Shown: in pieces, positions 9,231 to 18,724 of the stretch
Position numbering within the stretch: the stretch's first letter is position 1
Layout: every line of letters begins with the position of its first letter
Assembly (NCBI RefSeq): GCF_002127325.2
Contig: NC_035436.2
Span: 31,025,558-31,089,557, forward strand
DNA: 64,000 nucleotides
Origin: Helianthus annuus
Lineage: Eukaryota > Streptophyta > Magnoliopsida > Asterales > Asteraceae
Reading direction: 5' to 3'
The notes under the pieces: generated by a model
The model's input: the letters and a program-made list of their open reading frames with translations, nothing else
What the model was told of the DNA's origin: nothing
Databases searched by the model: none
Position numbers and translations under genes: made by a program

Positions 9231-10924
9231 TGATGTGTGTAAAATGCAACATATAAAACACATCAATTAAGGCATAAAACTAACCCTTTTTAAGTACTAA
9301 TGTTGGAAAAAGAGTGTTTTTGTCTTCCTTTTGTATTTTCAGGATGAAATGAGCTCAAAATCACAAAAGAAGCAAAAAGACCACTAATTCTACCATAAAT
9401 ACAAGAAAAGGAACAAAAGTGGACTGCCCGGACCCTCAACGGCACCTCCCAAAACAAAGAGAAGAAAACAGAGTCTGAACACGCCCCGTGTCCAGCGAAC
9501 ACGGGGGCGTGCCCAGGAAGCAGCAGAAAAGACAAACCAGTAGAAGCTTCCATTGCTCACCACGGGGCCGTGCCCAGCGGGCACGGGGGCGTGTTGAAAG
9601 TACAGCAGGCGCATTAATTGTAATTCGCAATTACAATTAATGAAGAGAGAGAGTGTCAGACGGGCACGGGGCCGTGTCCAGCGGACACGAGGCCGTGTCC
9701 AGCGTTCTGTCCAGCCTATAAATAGAGGAGCTTGGTTTCATTCTCCCTCATCCCTTGGCACACCACCTCTCTCACACCTCATCCACCACCCACCACCACC
9801 ATATCACCATCATCCACCACCATCATCCATTGTCCATCGTAGAGTGTGTGAGTCGTCTCGGGATCCAAGATTGATCGTAAAAGTTCTTGACAATCAAGGC
9901 CATGTTTGCCTAAGTCTCTTACATCACTTGGTGAAGACAAGTGTTTAGTATAATACTTTTTATTTTTAATCTTTTGCACTTTTTATTTGGTTTTGTATTA
10001 ATGACTTTAATAACTAGTTACTTATGTTGAAGGTGATCTTTCCTTATCGTTTGTCCGTGGTGTCTTGGCATTATTTTACTGTCTATATAAAATAAAAGAT
10101 TTTCACCATTCATATCTCCACGGTCTATATGGAGGTATGTTGGCTACCTGGTCGGGGGTTAAGGGAACGGTTTGGTAAGGGTCTTGCCCTTGTTCAGCGT
10201 TTAGAGGTCCTGCTTGGGACCTGGGTCAAATTTAGTAGGATCTCCTTCAATGCCCATAGGTATTGGATGGCGGGGATCCAAACTCTTTGACCCCCTCATA
10301 AGTTAACTACTATTAATACTATAACCCGGCTATTTAGGACTGTATCCCTGCTGACTCAGACTACTTAGCCGAGGGTAACGTCGCCGCCAAAAGCGGGGCC
10401 TACCACAATTTGCATTAATAACTTAATTCATTATCTTTCAATAATCCGACCCTTTAGGATTGTATCCTTGCTGACTCAAACTACTGGGTTGAGGGTAACG
10501 TCGCCTTCAAAAGAGGGGCCTACTACAATAACTAAGATAATCTCTTAAACAAGTGCAAAAGTGCGAAAATAATCAAAGGTTATACTAATACACGTGTCGG
10601 ATCCAAGTGATTCATCTTGTCTATCTGTTTTTATTTTATTTTTATTTTTCAGCATTTAGTTAGTTTTCATTTTTCTTAGTTTAAAACATTTTTCTAACTT
10701 TTTGATTTGATTAGACGTTGAGGATAAACCGGTATTAAAAGCTCTTGTGTCCTTGGACGACCTCGGTATCTTACCAACACTATACTACGTCCACGATGGG
10801 TGCACTTGCCCATATGTGTGTTTAGTGTTAGTAAATATCGTGTTTTATAAATTTAAAACTTGGCTAAAAGTGTAAAAAGGGCTTAAATATATATCTAAAA
10901 ATATAACACACTTCACGCACATCA
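9231..10924 (+). repeat. Element B 3' LTR
   Basis: This 1,694-bp LTR is 21 bp longer than the 5' copy because the dyad unit at 9661-9681 is followed by an extra unit at 9682-9702. The few substitutions include those equivalent to 3884, 4301 and 5023. TATAAATA is at 9717-9724. It ends CACATCA with TSD GAAAA at 10925-10929. Confidence 0.96.
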
Positions 10925-10929
10925 GAAAA

Positions 10930-12470
10930 GAATTGAAGAAGCTGTCAAGTCCGGGGAACTTGCTCACTTGGTAAAAGGGGTAAGGGACAAAATGGCTGAA
11001 GGGAAAGGCAAGGAAGTCAATATGGTGGATTTTGATGGAAGGGCTCCACAGAAGAGACAACGGTTGGAAGCTTGGGAGCTTCAGTGTGTTTGTTTTCCCC
11101 CGACGGAGAAAGACCCTCTTTCGAATCCCCTCTTAGTAGAAGCAACTGTGGGAACATTACAAACAAGTAAGGCATACATAGACACTGGGGCAGCTACTGA
11201 AATCATGTTCGAGAAGTTCTTCAACCGCCTGAGCAATGAAGAGCGTTCAAGGCTTCAACCCTCTGGAACTTCCATAAAAGGTATTGCCGATATACCCCTT
11301 AAGCCTTTAGGGCAACTGACGCTTAATGTTCGTTTCAAAGAAGGCCGAAAAGAAAGAACTCAACCACTTACCTTTGTGGTTATCAATATTCCATCAAACT
11401 ATGATGTGATCATTGGGAGGCCAGGACAGAGTGCGTTCTACATGGTTGTGTCCATCGGCCATGGCACTGTCAAATTTCCCACCGAAAGGGGAATAGCAAC
11501 CCTTCAACCTTCCCAGGAAGCCTACATGGTTGAAGGTGAAAATTCCAAAAGCGAAGAAGACAAGCAAAGGCTAATAATAAATCCTAAGTACCCTGTGCAA
11601 AGAATAAGGGTCAACCCAAGCCTTTCACAAGAAACCCTCTCATATCTCGAAAAGTTGCTAACACACTACAGTGATGTCTTCGCTTGGTGTCCGAAGGATA
11701 TGATAGGAATCCCTCGGAACATTGCCGAGCACGAGTTAAGAATACCACCGGATGTCAAGCCCGTGGTTCAAAAGAAAAGAAGTTTGGCACCAGAGAGAAG
11801 TTTGGCCGCATGCCAGGAAGTTGAGAAGCTTGTGTCAGCCGGCATTCTCCGAGAGGTCAAGTACCAGTCATGGGTTGCAAACCCAGTTTTGGTCAAGAAG
11901 CCAGACAACTCTTGGAGGATGTGCATAGATTTCAAGGATCTCAACAAAACTTGTCCCAAGGATTGCTATCCATTACCAGAAATTGATCTCAAGGTTGACT
12001 CCCTCACCGGCTATCCTTTCAAATGCTTTCTAGATGCTTACAAAGGGTATCATCAAATACTCATGAAAGAAGAAGATGAGGAAAAGACGGCATTTCACAC
12101 CGATAAGGGAATCTTTTGTTACCAAAAGATGCCTTTTGGCCTCAAAAATGCCGGAGCAACCTACCAACGTCTAGTAGACAAAGCTTTTGCAAGCCAAATT
12201 GGCAAAAACATGGAAGCATATGTTGATGACTTGGTGATCAAAAGCAAGACGGAACACCAGATGCTCGATGACATTCAAGAAACTTTCAAGAACCTAAGAA
12301 AGGTTAACATGAAGATCAACCCTGAAAAATGCTCATTTGGGTTTGAGGAAGGAAAGTTCTTGGGCCATATTGTTGGAAAACAAAGCATCAAGGCTAACCC
12401 AAATAAGGTGAAAGCTGTTCTTGAAGCCAAACCACCAAAGACTAAGAAGGAGGTTGAAAGCTTGAATGGG
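10930..12470 (+). pseudogene. pol: Element A protease and reverse transcriptase
   Basis: The gag-pol frame of A resumes after the B insertion. An aspartic protease motif (AYIDTGAATEIMF) lies near 11173-11211, followed by a typical retropepsin flank (IIGRPGQSAF). Reverse transcriptase follows: MCIDFKDLNKTCPKDCYPLP near 11919, MPFGLKNAGATYQRL, and the catalytic YVDDLVIKSK near 12217-12246 (YVDD). The thumb continues to KKEVESLN near 12465. The frame is open from here to 12518, but homology stops abruptly after ESLNG where several hundred bases normally encoding the RT/RNase H connection are missing. RT would copy the element RNA into cDNA in the particle. The domain is well preserved but cannot be joined correctly to RNase H. 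Confidence 0.88.
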
Positions 12471-13396
12471 AGCCCCAGAAACGGGCGAATTGATTTCAGT
12501 CTACCTCCCAGTTGCTGAAGAAGCAATAAGCACGGTCCTCACCATTGAGCGAGAAATAAATCCAGGTACTCGTCTATTTCTTCAGCAAAACTCTAATATT
12601 GGCTGAAACCAAATATCCTCCACTAGAAAAACTTGCCCTAGCCCTAGTTCAAACAGCTAGGAGGCTTCGAAGGTATTTCCAAGCACACCCTATACAAGTG
12701 GTCACAGACCAACCTATCAGGAGTGAACTTGAAAAACCAGAAAACTCGAGACGATTAAACAAATGGGCCATTGAACTAGGTGAAAATAATATCACCTATG
12801 TTCCTAGAAAGGCCATCAAGGCCCAAGTCTTGGCTGATTTCATTATAGAAGTCCCTAAGCAAACCGTCTCTGAAATGAACACTGCAACCTCTGAACCCTC
12901 TGACCTTGAAGCCTGGAAGCTCTTTACTGACGGTGCTTCAAGCGTTGAAGGATCAGGGGCTGGACTCATTTTGATCAACCCAGAAGGGTTGGAACTCACA
13001 TATGCTCTCCGTTTTGACTTTCAGACCACCAATAACGAGGCTGAATATGAGGCACTGATCGCCGGTCTAAGACTGGCCAAAGAGATGAAGGTCCAGAAGC
13101 TTGAAGTGTTCACTGATTCATTACTGGTCTCAAGCCAAGTAAACGATAGCTACGTCGCTAAAGAGCCCAACATGAGAAGATACAAAGAAAAATCCAAAGA
13201 ATTGATGAACACCTTCCAAATGTGTACAATCAAGCAGATTCCAAGGTCCCAAAACAAGAAGGCAGATGCCTTAAGCAAGCTTGCTTCTCTTACTTTTGCT
13301 CACCAAATAAAGAAGGTGTTAGTAGAAGTGTTAAAAGCTCCATCAATTGATGAATTGGAAATTCAAGACGTAGTCACTGATGAAGATCCAAATTGA
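12471..13396 (+). pseudogene. pol: Element A RNase H and second (archaeal-type) RNase H
   Basis: After a deletion at about 12470, the sequence re-enters the connection/RNase H region (LPVAEEAISTVLTIERE). It shifts frame near 12565 and continues as AETKYPPLEKLALALV. This first RNase H region is degenerate. A second RNase H follows from about 12915: LFTDGASS, NNEAEYEALIAG, VFTDSLLV and KKADALSKLA supply the expected acidic residues D, E, D, D. A duplicated RNase H before integrase is the defining trait of Tat-lineage elements. RNase H removes the RNA template during reverse transcription. The frame stops at 13394-13396 (TGA). Confidence 0.85.
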
Positions 13397-14626
13397 ATGA
13401 CTCCAATCAAGAAGTTCCTTAAAAATGGTGAACTACCCAATGATCAAGTAGAAGCTGAAAGGGTTAAAATCAAGGCAAGGCAGTACGTACTACAAGGAGA
13501 AACTCTTTACAAAAAGGGTTGCCTTGCTCTCTTGCTAAGATGTGTTGGTCCTGAGTAAAGTCAATATTTGATCAAGGAAATCCACGAAGGCATATGCGGA
13601 GCCCATTTTGGAGCTAGGTCGGTGGTTGCAAAACTCATGAACCTTGGGTATTTCTGGCCCTCAATGCATCGTGACACCGCTGAGCAATTAAGAAAGTGTG
13701 ATGCTTGCCAGATTCATGCACCAATCCCAAAAAGTCCTAAACATGACCTTGTCCCAATAACCTCGGCATGGCCATTCCATAAGTGGGGAATGGACATTGT
13801 TGGTCCATTTCCCCCAAGCAAAGGCGGAGTAAAATTCTTGCTGGTGGCAGTAGATTATTTCACAAAGTGGCCCGAAGTTAAACCACTTGCGAAGATTACA
13901 GGCAAACAGGTCATCGACTTTGTTTGGGAAAACATCATTTGCCGATATGGATTGCCGGGGGTACTCGTCACTGATAATGGGAAGCAATTTGCTGAGAAGC
14001 CTTTCAGCAGTTGGTGTAAAGAGTACAGGATCAATCAGGTCTTCAGCTCAGTGGCTTACCCGCAATCAAATGGTCAGGTCGAAAGGACAAATCGAAGCAT
14101 AGTGGAAGGTATCAAAACAAGATTGGGAAGGTACAAAAGCAACTGGCTTGACGAATTGCCTAGTGTTCTATGAGCCATAAGAACAACCGAAAAAACAAGT
14201 CATAGGAGAACACCCTATAGCTTAGTATTCGGATCCGAGGCTGTGATCTCAGCCGAGGTAGGAGTTGTAACACAACGAGTTGTCAACATGGATCTTGAAA
14301 CAAGCCAAAAAGAGACCATGTTGAACTTACAACTCCTAGAAGAAGCGCGAGATCAAGCCGCAATCCAAGAAGCCAAGTACAAGCAACGAATGGAAGCCTA
14401 TTACAACAAGAAAGTCAAGAATGAACGTTTCAAGCCAGGGGACCTGGTCCTTAGAAACAATGAAGCTAGCAAGAAAGAAAATCAGGGAAAGCTTGGCCCA
14501 AAATGGGAGGGTCCATACACCATCCTTGAAGCACACAAGGGTGGATCCTACAAGCTAGCTGACCCAGAAGGTAAAAGGCTTCCAAGGCACTGGAATGGAA
14601 AAACCTTGAAAAAGTTTCATGTCTAA
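13397..14626 (+). pseudogene. pol: Element A integrase
   Basis: Integrase joins the element cDNA to host DNA. The zinc-binding HHCC domain spans about 13575-13730 (H and H before KCDACQIH). The catalytic core shows D in MDIVGPF (about 13790), D in VTDNGKQF (about 13970) and E in SNGQVERTNRS (about 14070). The C-terminal region (FKPGDLVLR, GPKWEGPY) ends at TAA 14624-14626. There is no chromodomain, as expected for Tat. Breaks include TAA at 13556-13558 and TGA at 14171-14173, the latter in a position where tryptophan is usual (TGG to TGA). Confidence 0.88.
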
Positions 14627-15543
14627 ACGGGAAAGATTGGTTTGTATTTTGCAATGTTGCGTTTCAAGAGTTGAACTATGAAAACCTTTTGTAAAAATAT
14701 CTCTTGAATGAATGAAGTTGTTTTATCAAATTTGTCTTTCTATCCTAAAAACAGGTTGAGAACCTAGCAAGAAACTCCATGGCAAGGGCCATGTAAGGGG
14801 TTGAGCTCCCAGGCCACATCGCTCAATAGGTTCAAGGGTTGAATGGACCTATATAAGGGGTGAGTTCCTAGATCAATACAACTCCATGAGACTTATTAGC
14901 AATAACAAAAAAGTCTCATAGACAGGTTTGGACAGCCTACACCAAATGTTCCCTAAGCCTTAGAAAAATAATCAACAAACAGGCTTACAAAAACAAGAAA
15001 ATAAATAGGATAGGTGCTATGCCTTCTTGTTAAAAATACCAAGGCTAAGTGACTGCAGCACTGAACCCTTTAAGGTATAAAAAACATAAGGATAACGCAA
15101 ACTCAACAAAGACAAAGTCATAAAAATAATACAGCCTGAACAAAAATCCTAAGAAACACAAACAAAATCAAACCAAAACACCATGAAGTCTTCAAGACTT
15201 CAAGCCCTCGAGATAATAGCTCGAAACCTCAAAAGGCTTAAAGGCTTAAAAGCTTACAACCGACCAAGCTACCTTAACAAAATAAGCACAGGTATAAGAA
15301 CACAACACAGAAAAAAGTTAAGCATAATATCATAACCAAGAAAGCCCTGAAGGACTTTCAACCATTCAAAAGCAAGTTAAATCAAGCCCTAGTGACTTGA
15401 AAGTTAAAGATATTGTTCAAATGGCACACATGCCTAACACAACCACTAGGAACCTTAAGGGTTCCTAAAAGCCTAATATTGTTTAAAGATAACATCACAA
15501 ACCATAAATTGTTTTTAAGTGCTAAGAAAGCTACGAATATCCA
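14627..15543. other. Element A spacer between integrase and antisense ORF
   Basis: About 0.9 kb of AT-rich sequence containing many phrases based on CAAGCCT/AAGGCTT. No ORF or motif can be supported. It would be 3' UTR for the sense transcript and lies beyond the stop of the antisense ORF. Confidence 0.5.
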
Positions 15544-17763
15544 TTAAGCATCGGCAGAAGGCTTGGAGACCCCGGAACCTTCGCCCTTAGCTTTCTTTGC
15601 TTTCTCCAGCTTCTTCGCCTTTGCACCACCATCACCACCCACTGCTGAAGCCTCCAAGCTTGCATCCTTCGAAGCATCTGGTTTGCCTGAAGGGGTGTCA
15701 TCACTATCCCCAGAATAGGACCTCTTCCTCGAAACAGAATCCAAGATTTCAGAGCATACTTTTTTATTAAGGCCTTCGGGTTTCAAATCCTGCAAAACAG
15801 TGAGAGGCTTACCAAAACAAGCGGAAACTTGACGGATATAAGGGTAGGTCAGCCTCTCCATCTGTTCCACCAAGCCCTTGAAAACATCGGAAGCCTCAGG
15901 GCGAAATAAAGAAGACTTCTCCAAAGGATGTCCAGACTCATGAAGCTTGTACCCGGCGATGAGGCCCTGATGTTTCCCCAAGTTAAGTAATTTTGTGTAA
16001 ACCTCGCCAAGTGCGGAATTAAACTCCTTGGAGTGGAGAAGGTAGGTAACAACCTGTTGAAAGCCATGCTCAATCAACCATTGATTATCACTGGTGGTTC
16101 GGGCAACTGCAGCTTTCAAACCCTCCTTCTCCTCATCAAAAGCCCTTTGTTGAACAAACAAAGCTTCCTTGCTTTCCTTCAGCTTCTCTCGATCAGTCTC
16201 AAAGCTCTTCTTAAAATCACTCATCTCAATCTCATGTTGCTTAGACAAATCATCAACCTTCTTCGACCATGCTTCCTCCTTCTCAGCAAAACAAGATATC
16301 TCCTTCTTCATCGCGGCAATTGAAGCTTTCATCTTATCCTTCTTCTTGGAAGCTTCTTCATATTCTTGCATCCCTTTAGCGAAACGAGTGACACCTTCAG
16401 CCAAAAAGGCAGAAAGGTTGCAAGAACTGAGCATCATCCTAGAAATAAGATGATCAGCTTCCATCTCAGATATGGCGCTTCGAACGCCGGGAGGAGCAAA
16501 ATGAGCCAGAGCTTCGGCACAAACAGCCGGATCCTTAAAATTATCACCAACCTTAACCCCCCAGTTAGGCACATAAATGTCTTGACCCTCTGAACCTTCG
16601 AAGCTCTCAACGCTTTTGACTGACGAACCTTGAATAGCAGGAGTGGCACCTTTCTTGATCAACTTCTTCTTCTTGCTTGAAACAATCAACTCCTTCTCCT
16701 TACCCTTGTCAACATCCATAGCTTGATCCGTTGATACCTCAATATCATTACTAACATCGATAGGCTCTGAACCAGAAGGCTGCTCAACACCTTTCAGATG
16801 GCGTTGAGAGCGACGAGTGGAACCTTTGGAAGCAGTTGCCTTGGTAAAACCTTTGACATTCGGAGCATTCACATACCTGGAACCCTCAAACCTATAATCA
16901 GAACCCTTAACAACCACATTCTCACCGGGAATAGCAGCAACATCATCAAAGCCAACATCAGAGGTATCATCGCTTTTAATGAAATCAAGAGCAGACATAA
17001 CTGCAACACAAATAAAAAAGCACATAAGCAAACAATGAAAAAAGGAGTAAAAAGAGAAGGAAAAGAATAAACGCATACCCTTCCCATCTCTAATAAGCTC
17101 CGGATCCCGGTTGGCCTTTTCCCACAGTTTACTTATACCCAACAACACCAACAAATGCTCAGGGAAGGGGCGAAGCCTCGAAGGGCACTCCCTAAGAGTT
17201 TCTAAAAAACGAGTGTTTATGTCAGAGGCAACAGGCTCCGGTTCGTTCAGAACGGTATCTGGGTGTCTCTAAACAAGTTTGAAAGGAACAATCTCCTCCG
17301 ACACCCAGAAAAACCGGTCCTTCCAGACCCCAAGTGTAGAAACCATGGAGGAAATTAAACAAGTATCAACTTGACTGGTCTCAAAGGTGAACCAATCACC
17401 ATTCTTAACAAGCCGGAAGAAGCGACGAAAAGACAACAAAGATGGGTCATATCCGGTGGCCCGACACAAAATTTCAAAATGTAAAACCCTAGCCATACCA
17501 AGGGGGTGAATCTGACCAAAAGACACTCGGTAATACTCCAAAATATTCAAAACAAAGTTGGAAAAAGGGTAGCGAAGATTGGAGAACTCAAAATGACGAC
17601 AATATAAGGCAATCATACCAGAAGGACATTCATTGATAGATTTATCACAGGCCGGTGCAACCGGTCTATACTTCGTCCCTATACCCCATTCCATACAAAA
17701 CAAATCGACTTCCTCTTGGGTCAGTCGAGAAAATGATTTTGCCATATCCTTATGAGCACCCAT
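15544..17763 (-). pseudogene. Element A antisense ORF (accessory protein)
   Basis: A long antisense frame between integrase and the 3' LTR. It begins at ATG 17763 (MGAHKDMAKSFSRLTQEEVD) with a folded-looking domain (IHPLGMARVLHFEILCRATGYDP, FFWVSEEIVPF) resembling the plant 'putative gypsy-type transposon' domain (PF04195). A single TAG at 17269-17271 interrupts it, after which the same frame stays open to 15544. A 78-nt GT-AG intron (17001-17078) fits between DPELIRDGK and MSALDFIKS. The C-terminal half is charged with a long predicted coiled coil (about 16100-16400) and a Lys/Ala-rich tail (KKLEKAKKAKGEGSG). Antisense ORFs at this position are known for some Tat elements; their function is not established. 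Only one nonsense change separates it from an open gene. Confidence 0.7.
17001..17078 (-). other. Putative intron of the antisense ORF
   Basis: On the minus strand the donor is AAGG|GTATGCG (17078) and the acceptor is TTTATTTGTGTTGCAG|TTATG (17001), with a T-rich interior. Length 78 nt is a multiple of three and contains no stop, so retention keeps the frame but inserts a hydrophobic FFSFSFYSFFHCLLMCFFIC-type stretch. Confidence 0.6.
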
Positions 17764-18090
17764 GATATGAACAAATTAACAAGAAAATAAGCAAAGCAAA
17801 CTGACCTGATATGAAAAAGGGGGAAAACTTGAGAGAAAAAGGAGCAAGTGATAATCTTCTAATACAAATATGTAAACAAATGAGATAAAAGATAATTATT
17901 AAAGGACGGAATTAACAACCGCCGCCTGACAAACTGCCACACGTCTTGTCAACTGTCTCATCAAAATTTTGAAATTCAAAAACACCAACCGTTTCTAACC
18001 TTCAAACCTTTGAACCTCTGAAACCCTTGGACAGTAAAATACACGTATAAAAGTCAGACGTCTTTGAGCAATTCCCCAAAAACCTCTGAC

Positions 18091-18099
18091 TTGGGGGGC
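18091..18099 (+). other. Element A polypurine tract
   Basis: TTGGGGGGC immediately before the 3' LTR start TGATGACGGGG. It is the expected plus-strand primer site. Confidence 0.8.
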
Positions 18100-18719
18100 T
18101 GATGACGGGGGTAGCTCAAGACAAAATAAAATGACTAAAATACTTGAATGCTCAAAGGGTTAAAGGGTTCGAAGGTTGAAAAATCGATGAGGTGAAGTAA
18201 AGTAGTGTGAGAACAGTAAATAGTCACATCCTCGAAATCACTTCACCAACCAGCCGCAAAAGCAATGCAGGTCTGCAGAGCACACTCTATTATCCAGGGG
18301 TCAAAAGGCTTTAACCCCCGAAAAGGTAAGCCCCTCACTGCAAGCAGGGTCACTAGTCAAATGCATTCCTCTTTGGGAGATGCCTTCGCCTATATATGTG
18401 ACACTTCATTCACTTCCGAAGACATTCCAGGCCAGCCTTGATTTCCCGAAATCTCTGGCCATACATCATCAGTACTTGCTTCTTGCAAGATACTTTCTTT
18501 TACTTCCAACACACACATTCTGTTTGCTCCTTCATCCAAATCTGAACACATTTCAGAAGAGGATCCATAGCAAACAACAAGAACAAACTAGTGAACCTAC
18601 TTCCACGTCTTGCAAACGTGGGGGACCCCGCGACCTGCGTTAGGCAAGGTTGAACCCTTCAACCCTTTTGCCTAACCAGCCCAGCTACCATCCTTGGTCT
18701 ATTATTTGTTGCATCAACA
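18100..18719 (+). repeat. Element A 3' LTR
   Basis: 620 bp, matching 1291-1911 with about a dozen differences by eye. It ends GCATCAACA and is followed by the TSD CTCAT (18720-18724). Confidence 0.95.
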
Positions 18720-18724
18720 CTCAT

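Larger units (their letters stand above)
3673..10924 (+). mobile_element. Element B: young non-autonomous LTR element
   Basis: A 7,252-bp insertion in the element A gag, flanked by GAAAA at 3668-3672 and 10925-10929. LTRs (3673-5345, 9231-10924) start TGATGTGTG and end CACATCA. They differ by about three substitutions and one 21-bp repeat unit, so insertion is recent. It has an Asp-tRNA-style PBS (5352-5369) and a PPT at 9213-9230. No protease, RT, RNase H or integrase can be found in any frame. Instead there are two intact ORFs (5656-6297, 6928-7371) and many paired GC-rich dyads. The PBS and the CCHC-like finger in ORF1 recall Athila-type elements; movement would need pol supplied in trans. 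The family assignment is inference. Confidence 0.92.
1291..18719 (+). mobile_element. Element A: Tat-like Ty3/gypsy retrotransposon
   Basis: A complete element bounded by two LTRs of about 620 bp that start TGATGACGGGGG and end CATCAACA, flanked by the 5-bp duplication CTCAT (1286-1290 and 18720-18724). Without the 7.25 kb insertion of element B it would be about 10.2 kb. Order is LTR, PBS, gag, protease, RT, RNase H, a second RNase H, integrase, antisense ORF, polypurine tract, LTR. The second RNase H after the first, the PBS type and the long antisense ORF before the 3' LTR are known traits of the Tat lineage (Retand/Ogre relatives). The LTRs differ at about a dozen sites by eye (about 2%). 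Coding is broken by a gag frameshift, several stops, a deletion at the RT/RNase H junction and the B insertion, so it is not autonomous now. Confidence 0.93.

Noticed and set aside
15544..17763. Reading the A 3' ORF as an envelope-like gene
   Set aside because: It is antisense to gag-pol, has no signal peptide or transmembrane layout apart from the unspliced intron, and matches known antisense ORFs of Tat elements better.
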